In this document: one piece after another, positions 1-9,137 of the stretch
Numbering within the stretch: position 1 is the stretch's first letter
Layout: the number at the start of each line of letters is the position of its first letter
Assembly (NCBI RefSeq): GCF_002798405.1
Contig: NZ_PGGV01000038.1
Span: 62,001-126,000, forward strand
Direction: 5' to 3'
DNA length: 64,000 nt
DNA from: Glycomyces xiaoerkulensis
Lineage (GTDB): Bacteria; Actinomycetota; Actinomycetes; Mycobacteriales; Micromonosporaceae
Program-made: the position numbers and the translations under genes
The notes under the pieces: model-generated
What the model was told of the DNA's origin: nothing
Seen by the model: the letters and a program-made list of their open reading frames with translations, nothing else
Databases searched by the model: none

Positions 1-1065
1 GAACCTGAACTCGACCACGTCGCCGTCTCGCATAACGTAATCCTTGCCCTCCATGCGGACCTTGCCGGCCGACTTCGCCGCCTGGAGCGTCCCGGCCTCC
101 ATCAGGTCGTCGTAGGAGACGATCTCGGCCTTGATGAAGCCGCGCTGGAAATCGGTGTGGATCTCCCCGGCCGCCTCGGGGGCGGTGGCGCCCTTCCGGA
201 TCGTCCACGCCCGGCTCTCCTTGGGGCCGGCGGTCAGGTAGGTCTGGAGTCCGAGCGTGGAGAAGCCGACCCCGGCCAGCCGGTCGAGGCCCGGCTCGGT
301 CTGGCCGGTCGACTCCAGCATCTCGCGGGACTCCTCGGGCTCCAGGTCCACCAGCTCGGACTCGAACTTGGCGTCGAGGATGACCGCCTCGGCGGGGGCC
401 ACCGTCTCGCGGAGCTTCGCGGCCAGCTCCTCGTCGCCCACCTGGTCCTCGTCCACGTTGAACACGTAGATGAACGGCTTGGCGGTGAGCAGGTGCAGGT
501 CCTGCAGCAGCTCGGTGTCGAGCCCGGCGGAGAAGACGGTCCGGCCCGAGTCGAGGACGTCGCGGGCCTCCTGGACGGCCTTGACCTTGGGCTGCTTGGT
601 CTTGTCGACCCGCGCCTCCTTCTCCAGGCGCGTGAGGACCTTGTCGATGGTCTGGAGGTCGGCGAGGATCAGCTCGGTGTTGACCGTCTCGATGTCGTCG
701 GGCGGGGAGATCGTGCCGTCGACGTGGGTGACGTTGTCGTCCTCGAAGACGCGGACTACCTGGGCGATCGCCGAGCATTCGCGGATGTTCGACAGGAACT
801 GGTTGCCCTTGCCCGCACCCTCGGAGGCGCCCTTGACCAGGCCGGCGATGTCGAGGAACGTGACGGTCGCCGGGATCAGCTTCTCGGAGTCGTACATCTC
901 GGCCAGCTTCGGCAGCCGGTCGTCCGGGACGGCCACCACGCCGACGTTCGGCTCGATGGTGGCGAACGGGTAGTTCGCCGACAGGATGTCCGCACGGGTC
1001 AGGGCGTTGAACAGGGTGCTCTTGCCGACGTTGGGCAATCCGACGATGCCGATGCTGAGTTTCAC
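1..1065 (-). CDS. ychF: Ribosome-binding GTPase/ATPase YchF (3' end cut by window)
   Basis: P-loop NTPase of the YchF/Ola1 family, which binds ribosomes and tunes translation under stress. The visible 355 codons run from a GTG start and leave the window in frame. The P-loop GLPNVGKST and the switch-II region (DIAGLVKGASEGAGKG) lie in the N-terminal domain, followed by the helical insertion, and the visible end reads YVMRDGDVVEFRF, the end of the TGS domain, so only a few residues and the stop are missing. No Shine-Dalgarno precedes the GTG; a TAGGCT box (1074-1079) sits 8 bases upstream, suggesting a leaderless mRNA. Family assignment is firm. Confidence 0.93.
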   Translation of the reverse strand, partial: MKLSIGIVGLPNVGKSTLFNALTRADILSANYPFATIEPNVGVVAVPDDRLPKLAEMYDSEKLIPATVTFLDIAGLVKGASEGAGKGNQFLSNIRECSAIAQVVRVFEDDNVTHVDGTISPPDDIETVNTELILADLQTIDKVLTRLEKEARVDKTKQPKVKAVQEARDVLDSGRTVFSAGLDTELLQDLHLLTAKPFIYVFNVDEDQVGDEELAAKLRETVAPAEAVILDAKFESELVDLEPEESREMLESTGQTEPGLDRLAGVGFSTLGLQTYLTAGPKESRAWTIRKGATAPEAAGEIHTDFQRGFIKAEIVSYDDLMEAGTLQAAKSAGKVRMEGKDYVMRDGDVVEFRF

Positions 1066-1124
1066 GGGAACCAAGCCTAGCCGCAGCGGTCCCGGACCGG
1101 CGACGCCGCGTCGCCCGAACCGGC

Positions 1125-1535
1125 TCAGGCAGTCAGCAGGCCGACCCCGAGGGTCAGGGTTCCGGCCGCCAGCCCGGCGGCCCCGATCCACAGCAGCCCG
1201 ATCAGGCCGTTGGGCTTCTCGACCTCCCGACCCGCCGAGGACAGGAAGAACCCGGCCGACATGAAGATCGCCGCGAACGGCACCCCGGCGCGGGCGATCC
1301 ATCCGGCGAAGCCGGTCAGGCCCGTGGCGTCGGCCAGGACCAGGCACACCAGCCCCAGCGTGACGAGCATCCCGGCGTGCGCGTGCCCGGCGCGGGCGAA
1401 GGTCTTCTGGAAGTCGGTCATCGGCACCTTGCCGCGCACGATCGCCAGCAGGAAGGTCCCGCCGATCTCGATGGTGATGACGGTGAGCAGGACGATCCCG
1501 GCGATGATGCGGGAGGAGTCGCTGAGTTCGAGCAT
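1125..1535 (-). CDS. Small four-helix membrane protein controlled by divergent TetR
   Basis: A 136-residue integral membrane protein with predicted helices at about residues 10-32, 53-72, 82-101 and 110-134. A His-rich HAHAG motif (51-55) opens the second helix. The ATG at 1535 is chosen because GAAAGG lies six bases upstream; a longer reading frame to 1583 would run through the operator. It is divergent from a TetR-family gene, and its -35 (TTGACA, 1597-1592) and -10 (TATCTT, 1574-1569; 17-base spacer) overlap both TetR-type operators, so repression by the neighbour is likely. I do not recognise the family and assign no function. Confidence 0.75.
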   Translation of the reverse strand: MLELSDSSRIIAGIVLLTVITIEIGGTFLLAIVRGKVPMTDFQKTFARAGHAHAGMLVTLGLVCLVLADATGLTGFAGWIARAGVPFAAIFMSAGFFLSSAGREVEKPNGLIGLLWIGAAGLAAGTLTLGVGLLTA

Positions 1536-1557
1536 GGTGGGCCTTTCGGATCGCGGG

Positions 1558-1597
1558 TTGACACTGTCAAGATAGCGCGTCAACTTGACAGTGTCAA
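1558..1597. promoter_or_regulatory. Twin palindromic operators with divergent promoters
   Basis: Two 13-base palindromes, TTGACACTGTCAA (1558-1570) and TTGACAGTGTCAA (1585-1597), are reverse complements of each other. The right one contains the -35 hexamers of both divergent genes: TTGACA (1585-1590) with TATGGT (1607-1612) for the TetR gene, and TTGACA (1597-1592) with TATCTT (1574-1569) for the membrane protein. The left one covers the start region of the leftward promoter. Autorepression plus control of the neighbour is inferred. Confidence 0.8.
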
Positions 1598-1618
1598 GAT
1601 TTGCGGTATGGTTCCCCG

Positions 1619-2182
1619 GTGAGCAGCACCTACCACCACGGCGACCTGCGCCGGGCCCTCATCGACGCCGCGGTCGAGGCGATCGCGGAGACCGGCCCCA
1701 GCGCGCTGAGCCTGCGGGCGGCCGCGAAGCGCGCCGGCGTCTCGCACTCGGCCCCCGCCCACCACTTCGGGGACAAGGCGGGCCTGCTCACCGCCGTCGC
1801 CGTCCAAGGCTACGAGCGCTTCGCCGACACCCTGGAGCGGTCCTGGCGGCGGACCGGCGACTTCATCGAGGTCGGCGCCGCCTACCTGCGCTTCGCGATC
1901 GACCACCGCGCCTACTTCGAGACGATGTTCCGGCCCGAGCTGCTCCACGAGGAGGACCCGGACCTGGTGCGCGGCCGGGAACGGGCCCGGCGCATCCTCT
2001 ACCTCGGCTCGGCCCCCGCCGAGGAGGGCGTGCTCTACGACCGGCGGGCGCTGGCGGCCTGGTCGCTGGTCCACGGGCTGTCCAGCCTGCTGGTGTCGGG
2101 GAACTTCCCGCCCGAGCTCGCCGCCGACCCGGAGGCGGCCTTCAGGGCCGTCGCGGCCGGACTCGGCGAACTGCGCGGTTGA
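1619..2182 (+). CDS. TetR/AcrR-family transcriptional regulator
   Basis: A 187-residue DNA-binding repressor. The helix-turn-helix spans about residues 10-50, including SLRAAAKRAGVSHSAPAHHF, and the C-terminal ligand-binding helices resemble the WHG-type TetR C-terminal domain. The GTG at 1619 is preferred over upstream in-frame codons because protein similarity begins there (MSSTYHHGDLR) and TATGGT ends exactly six bases before it, the leaderless pattern seen repeatedly in this window. It is divergent from the small membrane protein with shared operators. The ligand is unknown; efflux or membrane stress would be typical. Confidence 0.88.
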   Translation: MSSTYHHGDLRRALIDAAVEAIAETGPSALSLRAAAKRAGVSHSAPAHHFGDKAGLLTAVAVQGYERFADTLERSWRRTGDFIEVGAAYLRFAIDHRAYFETMFRPELLHEEDPDLVRGRERARRILYLGSAPAEEGVLYDRRALAAWSLVHGLSSLLVSGNFPPELAADPEAAFRAVAAGLGELRG

Positions 2183-2202
2183 GCGCGGGCGCTCCGGAAG
2201 GC

Positions 2203-2970
2203 TCAGGCCCGCTCGCCCTTCTTGCCCTTGCGGAAGATCTTGCGGCCCAGCCACACCAGCGGGTCGTAGCGGTCGCCCGCCACGCGCTCCTTCATCGGGA
2301 TGATCGCGTTGTCGGTGATATGGATGTTCTCCGGGCAGACCTCGGTGCAGCACTTGGTGATGTTGCAGTAGCCGAGGCCCTGCTCGTCCTGGGCCATGTC
2401 CTGGCGGTCGTCCCGCGCGTCCAGGGGGTGCATGTCGAGCTCGGCGGCCCGGATGAACATCCGCGGCCCCGAGAACGGGGGCTTGTTCTCCTCGTGGTCC
2501 CGCACCACGTGGCAGGTGTTCTGGCACAGGAAGCACTCGATGCACTTGCGGAACTCCTGGCTCCGCTCCACGTCGACCTGCTGCATCCGGTAGTCGCCGG
2601 GCTTGACCCCGGCGGGCGGCTTGAACGCGGGCATCTCGCGCGCCTTCTCGTAGTTGAACGAGACGTCGCAGACCAGATCCCGCACGACCGGGAACGTCCG
2701 CAGCGGCGTGACGGTCACGTCCTCACCCTCGTCGAACAGGTTCATCCGCGTCATGCACATCAGCCGCGGCATCCCGTTCACCTCGGCCGAGCACGAACCG
2801 CACTTGCCGGCTTTGCAGTTCCAACGCACCGCCAGGTCGGGGGCCTGCTCGGCCTGGATGCGGTGGATGACGTCGAGGATGACCTCGCCCTCGTTGACCT
2901 CCACCTCGAACTCCGCGAAGTCGCCGCCGTCGGCGTCGCCCCGCCATACTCGGAAGGTCCGTGTGCTCAT
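2203..2970 (-). CDS. sdhB: Succinate dehydrogenase iron-sulfur subunit
   Basis: Electron-transfer subunit (255 residues) of an Sdh1-type succinate dehydrogenase. An N-terminal ferredoxin domain carries CKAGKCGSC plus a later Cys for [2Fe-2S]; the C-terminal domain has CIECFLCQNTC and CTEVCP for the [4Fe-4S] and [3Fe-4S] clusters. The start overlaps the sdhA stop by four bases (ATGA), implying translational coupling. Length and motifs match mycobacterial Rv0247c rather than the enteric enzyme. It passes electrons from the flavoprotein to the membrane anchor, presumably to menaquinone. Confidence 0.93.
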   Translation of the reverse strand: MSTRTFRVWRGDADGGDFAEFEVEVNEGEVILDVIHRIQAEQAPDLAVRWNCKAGKCGSCSAEVNGMPRLMCMTRMNLFDEGEDVTVTPLRTFPVVRDLVCDVSFNYEKAREMPAFKPPAGVKPGDYRMQQVDVERSQEFRKCIECFLCQNTCHVVRDHEENKPPFSGPRMFIRAAELDMHPLDARDDRQDMAQDEQGLGYCNITKCCTEVCPENIHITDNAIIPMKERVAGDRYDPLVWLGRKIFRKGKKGERA

Positions 2971-4892
2971 TCGGCCTCCTCCTTTCCTTCCTCGCCCGAC
3001 GCGGTCTCCGCCTCGCTCCGGTACTCATCGGGGGTCATGTACTTGCCGAGCTCGCCGGGCTCGAACAGGCCCAGCAGCTCCTCCGGCATCGCCGGCACCG
3101 GGCGGCGCCGCAGCCGCACCTCGCCGTCCTCGAGGGCCTCGACCAGATTGAGCTTGCGCCACTGCGGGTCCATGCCCGGAGCGTCCTCTCGCGTGTGGCC
3201 GCCGCGCGACTCGTCGCGCTCGAGAGCGGCCCTGGCGGTCGCCACCGAGCACAGCCACATGTTGTGCAGATCCAGCGCCAGGTGCCAGCCGGGGTTGTAG
3301 GCCCTGCCGCCGATCGCGGTGACGTTGTCGATCCGCGGGCGCAGCTCCTCGAGGTCGCCGAGGGCCTCCTCGAGCTCGGCGGCGCGGCGGATGATCCCGA
3401 CCAGGCGGCCGTTGACCGCCTGGAGCGCGGCCTGGAGCTGATAGGGGTTCTCGCCGTCGTTGTCGAACGGCCGCAGCGCGGCCGCCATCGCCGACTCGAT
3501 CTCACCGTCGGTCACCTTGACCGCCCCGGCACGGGAGGCGTGCCCGGCGGCGAACTCGCCGGCCCGCTTGCCGAACACCAGCAGGTCCGACAGTGAGTTG
3601 CCGCCCAACCGGTTCGAGCCGTGCATGCCGCCGGAGACCTCGCCGGCGGCGAACAGGCCGTCCACCTTGGAGGCGGTGGTCTCGGCGTCGACCTCCACCC
3701 CGCCCATGATGTAGTGGCAGGTAGGACCCACCTCCATCGGCTCGGCGGTGATGTCGACGTCGGCCAGCTCCTTGAACTGGTGGTACATCGACGGCAGCTT
3801 CTTCATGATGAATTCGGCGCTCCGCCGGGAGGCGATGTCGAGGTAGACCCCGCCGTTCTCGGTGCCCCGACCGGCCTTGACCTCGGAATTGATCGCCCGC
3901 GCCACCTCGTCGCGCGGCAGCAGCTCGGGCGGGCGCCGGTTGTTGTCGGGGTCGGAGTACCAGCGGTCGGCCTCTTCGGGGGTGTCGGCGTACTGGGCCT
4001 TGAACACCTCGGGGATGTATTCGAACATGAACCGTCGGCCCTCGGAGTTCTTCAGCACCCCGCCGTCTCCGCGGACCGACTCGGTGACCAGGATGCCCCG
4101 GACCGACGCCGGCCAGACCATGCCGGTCGGGTGGAACTGGATGAACTCCATGTTGATCAGGCTCGCCCCGGCCTTGAGGGCCAGCGCGTGCCCGTCTCCG
4201 GTGTACTCCCAGGAATTCGAGGTGACCTTGAACGACCGGCCGATGCCGCCGGTGGCCAGCACTACCGAGGGCGCCTCGACGGCCAGGAACGCGCCGGTGT
4301 CGCGGCGGTAGCCGAAGGCGCCCTTGACCGCGCCGTCCTCCAGGATCAGCTCGGTCATGGTCGTCTCGTCGATGACCTTCAGCATGGACTCGTACCGGCC
4401 GGACTCGGCCTTGTCCTCCTGCTGCATCGAGACCAGCTTCTGCTGGAGCGTGCGGATCAGCTCCAGGCCGGTGCGGTCGCCCACGTGCGCCAGGCGGGGA
4501 TATTCGTGCCCGCCGAAGTTGCGCTGGCTGATCTTGCCCTCGGCGGTGCGGTCGAACAGCGCCCCGTAGGTCTCCAGCTCCCAGATCCGGTCGGGCGCCT
4601 CTTGGGCGTGGAGTTCGGCCATCCGGTAGTTGTTGAGGAACTTGCCGCCGCGCATGGTGTCGCGGAAGTGGACCTTCCAGCCGTCGCCCGGGTTGACGTT
4701 GCCCATCGCCGCGGCCGCGCCGCCCTCGGCCATCACCGTGTGCGCCTTGCCGAACAGTGACTTGGAGACGACGATGACCGATTTTCCGGCGAGGCGGGCC
4801 TCGACCGCGGCGCGGAGTCCGGCCCCGCCGGCGCCGATGATGAGCACGTCGCAGGCGAGCCGCTCGACTTCATCCACAGTGGTTTCGCTCAT
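2967..4892 (-). CDS. sdhA: Succinate dehydrogenase flavoprotein subunit
   Basis: Catalytic flavoprotein (641 residues) oxidising succinate to fumarate. The N terminus has the FAD dinucleotide fold GAGGAGLRAAVEA, then AHTVMAEGGAAAAMG, whose His is the expected covalent FAD attachment site. The capping domain and a conserved C-terminal region including HGSNRLGGNSLSDLL follow. An AAGGCAG Shine-Dalgarno precedes the ATG. It sits between sdhC (24 bases upstream) and sdhB (four-base overlap). Length and order match the mycobacterial Sdh1 operon (Rv0249c-Rv0248c-Rv0247c). Confidence 0.94.
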   Translation of the reverse strand: MSETTVDEVERLACDVLIIGAGGAGLRAAVEARLAGKSVIVVSKSLFGKAHTVMAEGGAAAAMGNVNPGDGWKVHFRDTMRGGKFLNNYRMAELHAQEAPDRIWELETYGALFDRTAEGKISQRNFGGHEYPRLAHVGDRTGLELIRTLQQKLVSMQQEDKAESGRYESMLKVIDETTMTELILEDGAVKGAFGYRRDTGAFLAVEAPSVVLATGGIGRSFKVTSNSWEYTGDGHALALKAGASLINMEFIQFHPTGMVWPASVRGILVTESVRGDGGVLKNSEGRRFMFEYIPEVFKAQYADTPEEADRWYSDPDNNRRPPELLPRDEVARAINSEVKAGRGTENGGVYLDIASRRSAEFIMKKLPSMYHQFKELADVDITAEPMEVGPTCHYIMGGVEVDAETTASKVDGLFAAGEVSGGMHGSNRLGGNSLSDLLVFGKRAGEFAAGHASRAGAVKVTDGEIESAMAAALRPFDNDGENPYQLQAALQAVNGRLVGIIRRAAELEEALGDLEELRPRIDNVTAIGGRAYNPGWHLALDLHNMWLCSVATARAALERDESRGGHTREDAPGMDPQWRKLNLVEALEDGEVRLRRRPVPAMPEELLGLFEPGELGKYMTPDEYRSEAETASGEEGKEEAE

Positions 4893-4916
4893 GAGTCTGC
4901 CTTAGTTGAAGCGGTG

Positions 4917-5723
4917 CTAATTGATGAACCGGAGGTCGGCGATCATCCCGGACGCGACGGCCATGACGTAGAAGTCGGTGAGCGCCAGGGAGGCCAGTGT
5001 GATCCAGGCCCACATCATGTGCCGGTTGTTGAGGACGGTCACGAACGACCACAGGCGGTAGCGGATCGGGTTCTTCGAGAAGTGGCGCAGCCGCCCGCCC
5101 ATCACGTGGCGGCAGGAGTGGCAGCCGAGGGTGTAGCACCACAGCAGCACGACGTTGGCCACCAGCACGAGGTTGCCGAGGCCGAACCCGAAGCCCGCCG
5201 GCGACTGGAAGGCCAGGATCGCGTCGTAGGTGTTGATCACCGAGATGAGGAACGCCGCGTAGAAGAAGTAGCGGTGGAAGTTCTGCAGGATCAGCGGGAA
5301 GCGGGTCTCGCCGGTGTAGCGGGCGTGCCCGTCGGGGACGGCGCAGGCGGGCGGCGAGAGCCAGAACGACCGGTAGTAGGCCTTGCGGTAGTAGTAGCAG
5401 GTGAGCCGGAACGCCAGCAGGAACGGCAGACTCAGCGCCGCGTAGGGGATGAGCGGGTGGTCCGGCAGGATACGTCCGAAGTGGGCCGAGTCGGGGATGC
5501 AGCCGTCGGAGATGCACGGCGAGTAGAACGGCGTCAGGTAGTGGTAGTCGGCCGCCCAGTAGTCGCCCTGGTAGAACACGCGGAAGGTCGCGTAGGCGAC
5601 CCAGGCGGTAATGCCGATGACGGTGAGCACCGGCCCGCGCATCCAACGGTCGGTCCGGAGGTTGCGCGCGCTGATCGACGCGCGCGGCGGAGAGGAGACG
5701 TCGGTGTCGTCGGTCGTGGTCAT
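4917..5723 (-). CDS. sdhC: Succinate dehydrogenase membrane anchor (Sdh1 type)
   Basis: A 268-residue polytopic anchor, first gene of sdhCAB. About five hydrophobic helices are visible. It is rich in Cys and His: C70, C75, C109, C127, C196, C201, H202, C204, H206 and H235, including the cluster LGCHSCRH at 199-206. Mycobacterial Sdh1 anchors are reported to hold a membrane-embedded Rieske-type [2Fe-2S] cluster; this Cys/His set is compatible but which residues bind metal is inference. The ATG at 5723 follows GAAGGGG by seven bases; a longer frame to 5804 lacks such a site. Confidence 0.85.
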   Translation of the reverse strand: MTTTDDTDVSSPPRASISARNLRTDRWMRGPVLTVIGITAWVAYATFRVFYQGDYWAADYHYLTPFYSPCISDGCIPDSAHFGRILPDHPLIPYAALSLPFLLAFRLTCYYYRKAYYRSFWLSPPACAVPDGHARYTGETRFPLILQNFHRYFFYAAFLISVINTYDAILAFQSPAGFGFGLGNLVLVANVVLLWCYTLGCHSCRHVMGGRLRHFSKNPIRYRLWSFVTVLNNRHMMWAWITLASLALTDFYVMAVASGMIADLRFIN

Positions 5724-5921
5724 CTGCGCCCCTTCGCGCGAGAACTCGGACAAGGCGGGCGTGGCCGCTCGCTCAGCGCAGGATAACGCCATCGACCGCA
5801 CCACGGGCCATGGGGTTGGTCACAAACGCGAGCAATGCTCTGATCTGGTCGGTAGCGTTCGGAGTTTCCCCTGGGGCGAGAGTCGGCGAGTGCCGCATTC
5901 GGCCGCGGTTACCCTTGGCGC

Positions 5922-6803
5922 ATGAGCGAACGCGGCATCGTCTTCGTCCACGCCCATCCCGACGACGAGACCGTCGGCACCGGCGCCACCGTCGCCCACT
6001 ACGCCGCCCGGCCCGACGCTCGCGTCACCATCGTCACCTGCACCCTCGGCGAAGAGGGTGAGGTCCGCGTGCCCGAGCTGGCGATGCTCGCCGCCGACCG
6101 GGCCGACCAGCTCGGCGGCTTCCGCTACTGGGAATGCCGCGAGGCCACCGCGGCGCTCGGGGTCGACGACCTCGTCTTCCTCGGCGGCATCGGCCGCTGG
6201 CGCGACTCCGGCATGATGGGCACGCCCTCCAACCACCACCCCCGGGCGTTCTGGCGGGCCGAGGTCGACGAGGCCGCCGGGCTCCTGGTCGAGGTCCTCC
6301 GCGACCGCCGCCCCGAAGTCCTGGTCACCTACGACCCCGACGGCTTCTACGGCCACCCCGACCACATCCAGGCCCACCGGGTGGCGATGCGCGGCGCCGA
6401 GCTCGCCGCCGACGGCACCTGGCGGCCCGATCTCGGGGCCGCCCACGACATCCGCAAGATCTACTGGACCACCGTCCCCGGAAGCGTGCTCGCCGAACAC
6501 TTCGAAGAGTTCAAGCACGCCACCGACAACCCGTTCGAAGGCGTCGCCTCGGTCGAGGAGCTGCCCTTCGGGGTCCCCGACGAGGAGGTCGACGCCTGCG
6601 TCGCCGGCGACAGGGAGGCCGCCGAGCGGAAGCTGGCGGCCATGCGCGCCCACCGCACCCAGATCGCCGCCGGCGACTGGCTGAGCGTGCTCGGCGAGCG
6701 GCTCGGGGCCGAGGCGTTCGGCGCCGAGCACTACCGGCTGGTCAAAGGCGAGCGCGGCCCCGGCTCGGGCCCCCACCGATGGGAGACCGACCTGCTGGCC
6801 TGA
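5922..6803 (+). CDS. mshB: Mycothiol biosynthesis deacetylase MshB
   Basis: LmbE/PIG-L zinc deacetylase (293 residues) removing acetate from GlcNAc-inositol in mycothiol synthesis. The zinc and catalytic motif AHPDDE lies near the N terminus, and [10 protein letters not shown] supplies the later His ligands. Length and the [20 protein letters not shown] start resemble MshB more than the amidase Mca, a distinct copy of which lies at 49.7-50.6 kb. TACCCT (5910-5915) is six bases before the ATG with no Shine-Dalgarno, so the transcript is probably leaderless. It diverges from sdhCAB. Confidence 0.87.
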   Translation: MSERGIVFVHAHPDDETVGTGATVAHYAARPDARVTIVTCTLGEEGEVRVPELAMLAADRADQLGGFRYWECREATAALGVDDLVFLGGIGRWRDSGMMGTPSNHHPRAFWRAEVDEAAGLLVEVLRDRRPEVLVTYDPDGFYGHPDHIQAHRVAMRGAELAADGTWRPDLGAAHDIRKIYWTTVPGSVLAEHFEEFKHATDNPFEGVASVEELPFGVPDEEVDACVAGDREAAERKLAAMRAHRTQIAAGDWLSVLGERLGAEAFGAEHYRLVKGERGPGSGPHRWETDLLA

Positions 6804-6944
6804 GCGATCGGGATTGGTCCGGCCGGCAGCGGGTATCCGCCGCCGCGTCCGTTTCGCCGACACCCGTACGGCGGGCGCGGCATCATGAAGACCCGGGAGA
6901 TGACGCCCGGCCGCCGTCAGCGCGGCCGCAGGAGGACCGACGCG

Positions 6945-7607
6945 ATGGATTACTGGACCCAGCTCGGGCTGCTGGTGCTGGCCTTGGGCCTCGGCATCCT
7001 GGTGGGGGCCGAGCGCGAATACCAGGGCAAGGCCGCCGGGATGCGGACGCACGCCCTGATCGCGGCCGGTGCGGCGCTGTTCGTCACCGCCGGCCGCTGG
7101 GGGTTCGACCTCCCGGTGGAGGCCCCGGGCGTCGACCCCGCCCGCGTGGCCGCGCAGGTGGTGGCCGGCATCGGCTTCCTCGGTGCCGGCGTGATCTTCT
7201 TCCACCGCAACATCGTCCACGGGATGACCACGGCGGCCTCGATCTGGATGACCACCGCCATCGCGATGGCCTGCGCCGCCGGACTGCCGTGGCTGGCGGC
7301 CACCGTGACCGCGCTGCACCTGCTGGTGGTGGCCGGCCTGAACCCGGTCGAGCGGGCCATCGGCCGCCACGCCCGCCACATCGGGCGGCTCCATCTGGTC
7401 TACAGCTCGACCACCGCCCTGACCCAGGCCCTGGCGACGTGCACCGAGGAGGGCTTCACCGTCACCGAGATCAGTCCGGAGCGCGGCCGGGAGGACCACG
7501 AGCGCAGCACCACCCTCACCCTCCACGGTCGCGGTTCGGTCGCCGACCTCACCAGCCACCTCACCCGGACCTCCGGAATCGTGGGCGTCACGTTTGAGGA
7601 CCTCTGA
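6945..7607 (+). CDS. MgtC/SapB-family membrane protein
   Basis: A 220-residue MgtC/SapB-family protein. The family signature (ERE...GKAAG.RTHALI..GAALF) starts near residue 24, followed by helices with GIGFLGAGVIF and GMTTAASIW, and a soluble C-terminal ACT-like domain from about residue 145. The ATG at 6945 is preferred because AGGAGG (6930-6935) precedes it; the upstream in-frame ATG at 6885 would add a basic, non-membrane stretch. MgtC homologues affect growth in low magnesium and membrane potential; the role here is inferred from family only. Confidence 0.85.
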   Translation: MDYWTQLGLLVLALGLGILVGAEREYQGKAAGMRTHALIAAGAALFVTAGRWGFDLPVEAPGVDPARVAAQVVAGIGFLGAGVIFFHRNIVHGMTTAASIWMTTAIAMACAAGLPWLAATVTALHLLVVAGLNPVERAIGRHARHIGRLHLVYSSTTALTQALATCTEEGFTVTEISPERGREDHERSTTLTLHGRGSVADLTSHLTRTSGIVGVTFEDL

Positions 7608-7662
7608 AGCGGGGAAGACCGGCCCCACGCGAAGGAAAGGGTGCGCCGGAGGAGGGCATCGG

Positions 7663-7736
7663 CGCGCCAGGCAGGATTCGAACCTGCGACCGTCGGATTA
7701 GAAGTCCGGTGCTCTATCCAGCTGAGCTACTGGCGC
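7663..7736 (-). tRNA. tRNA-Arg (anticodon TCT)
   Basis: Read on the minus strand it folds as a cloverleaf: acceptor GCGCCAG pairs with CTGGCGC, D arm GCTC/GAGC, anticodon loop CTTCTAA giving TCT, and T arm GCAGG-TTCGAAT-CCTGC. The discriminator is G and CCA is not encoded. It is 74 bases long. Confidence 0.95.
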
Positions 7737-8118
7737 CCGGCGGGGTCGCATAACGGACGCCGCGCCAGCGCAAGGATACCCGCTGGGAGCGAACACACGG
7801 GTACGGGGCGTCGGAAGAACACCCCAAACGATTCTTCGCGACGCCCCGGAATTGCTGACCCAACTCAATCAGTAGTCCGCCTTGCCCTGAGTGTCAAGCA
7901 CCATGTGGCGGGTTGTCGCCAAGTTGTTACCAATGGCCGGGTTGGGAGTTGCCGATGACGTACTCGAGATGCATTGGGGCCAGGCGTTGTTCGAGGTAGA
8001 CCGCATCGGCCGTTCCACTGTGCAAGCGGTTGGGGGCACCGCCGCCGCCCCGCGCCGCGCGGCCACGTCCCGGTGCCGCTGTGTCACACTTGCCCCATAC
8101 GATCCGTGAGGAGCGGCC
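7737..8118. other. Intergenic region with one strong hairpin
   Basis: No convincing gene lies here; the short frames have low third-position GC unlike their neighbours. A long imperfect hairpin is present: GGGGCGTCGGAAGAA (7805-7819) and TTCTTCGCGACGCCCC (7832-7847) pair with a single bulged base. It has no T tract, so it is either a processing or leader structure upstream of the minus-strand tRNA or a weak terminator. The region ends with GAGGAG just before the next ATG. Confidence 0.5.
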
Positions 8119-9129
8119 ATGTCCGACCAGCAGCCACCCACCCCGGAACAACCGGCCGAATCGCAGCAGACGCCCCGGGAACCCACGGTCCTGCGCGGCA
8201 TTTCCACCCGTGCGTGGGAACACCCCGCCGACCGGGGCGCCCTGGTCGCCCTGCGCGAACTGCGCGGCTTCGACGTCGTGATGCGCAAGCTATCCGGAAT
8301 GCTCTCCGAGCGCGCCATTCGCCTGATGTTCCTCGGCTCGGCCATCAAGGTCGACCGCCACCAGTACTCGCGCGTCTACGACGCCTACCTGAACGTCGCA
8401 GCCGTCCTCGACGTCGCCGAGAGCGACCTCCCCGACCTGTACGTCGCCCGCAACCCCGACCTGTTCGGGATGTGCATCGGGATCGACAATCCGCTCATCG
8501 TGATCGGATCGGGCTCGCTCGACATGCTCGACGAGAGCGAACTGCGCTTCCTGCTCGCCCATGAACTCGGTCACGCCCTCTCCGGGCACGGCCTCTACCG
8601 GACCCTGCTGATGGTGCTCCTGCGCCTGACCACCTCGGTCGCGTGGATCCCGGTCGGCGCGGTCGGTCTGCGCGTCATCACCGCCGCCCTCAACGAGTGG
8701 CAGCGCAAGTCCGAGCTCTCGGCCGACCGCGCCGGTCTGCTGGCCGTCCAGGACCCGGCCGCGGCCGTCCGCTTCATGGCCAAAATGGCCGGCGGCGGCG
8801 ACCTGTCCGACGTGGATACCGCGGCGTTCCTGGAGCAGGCCAAGGAATACGAGTCCGGAGGCGACCTGCGCGAGAGTTTCCTCAAGCTGGCGCTGCTGGA
8901 ACAGCGCAGCCACGACTTCGCCGTCGCCCGGGCCGCCTCGATCAAGGCCTGGGTCGACGACGGCGAATACCGCGACTACCTGGCCGGCGACTACCCGCGG
9001 CGCGAGGACGACGAAGGCGCCTCGATCTCCGAGGAGGCCAAGGCCGCCGCGAAATCCTACAAAGACGTATTCGAAACCTCGGGCGACCCGCTGGCGAAGC
9101 TGCTGCGCAAGGTGCGCGACGGCTTCTAA
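8119..9129 (+). CDS. M48-family (HtpX-like) zinc metallopeptidase
   Basis: A 336-residue membrane-associated peptidase. The zinc-binding HELGH lies in LLAHELGHALSGH, and ELSADRAGLL about 60 residues later supplies the third ligand Glu, as in M48 enzymes. One or two hydrophobic helices lie between these motifs (TLLMVLLRLTTSVAWIPVG). GAGGAG precedes the ATG by six to seven bases. The C-terminal 90 residues are charged and probably cytoplasmic. HtpX-like proteins degrade damaged membrane proteins; the substrate here is unknown. Confidence 0.86.
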   Translation: MSDQQPPTPEQPAESQQTPREPTVLRGISTRAWEHPADRGALVALRELRGFDVVMRKLSGMLSERAIRLMFLGSAIKVDRHQYSRVYDAYLNVAAVLDVAESDLPDLYVARNPDLFGMCIGIDNPLIVIGSGSLDMLDESELRFLLAHELGHALSGHGLYRTLLMVLLRLTTSVAWIPVGAVGLRVITAALNEWQRKSELSADRAGLLAVQDPAAAVRFMAKMAGGGDLSDVDTAAFLEQAKEYESGGDLRESFLKLALLEQRSHDFAVARAASIKAWVDDGEYRDYLAGDYPRREDDEGASISEEAKAAAKSYKDVFETSGDPLAKLLRKVRDGF

Positions 9130-9137
9130 AGACGCGG

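Noticed and set aside
7891-8109. Possible 72-residue gene after tRNA-Arg
   Set aside because: No ribosome site or promoter box, poor third-position GC and no recognisable motif.
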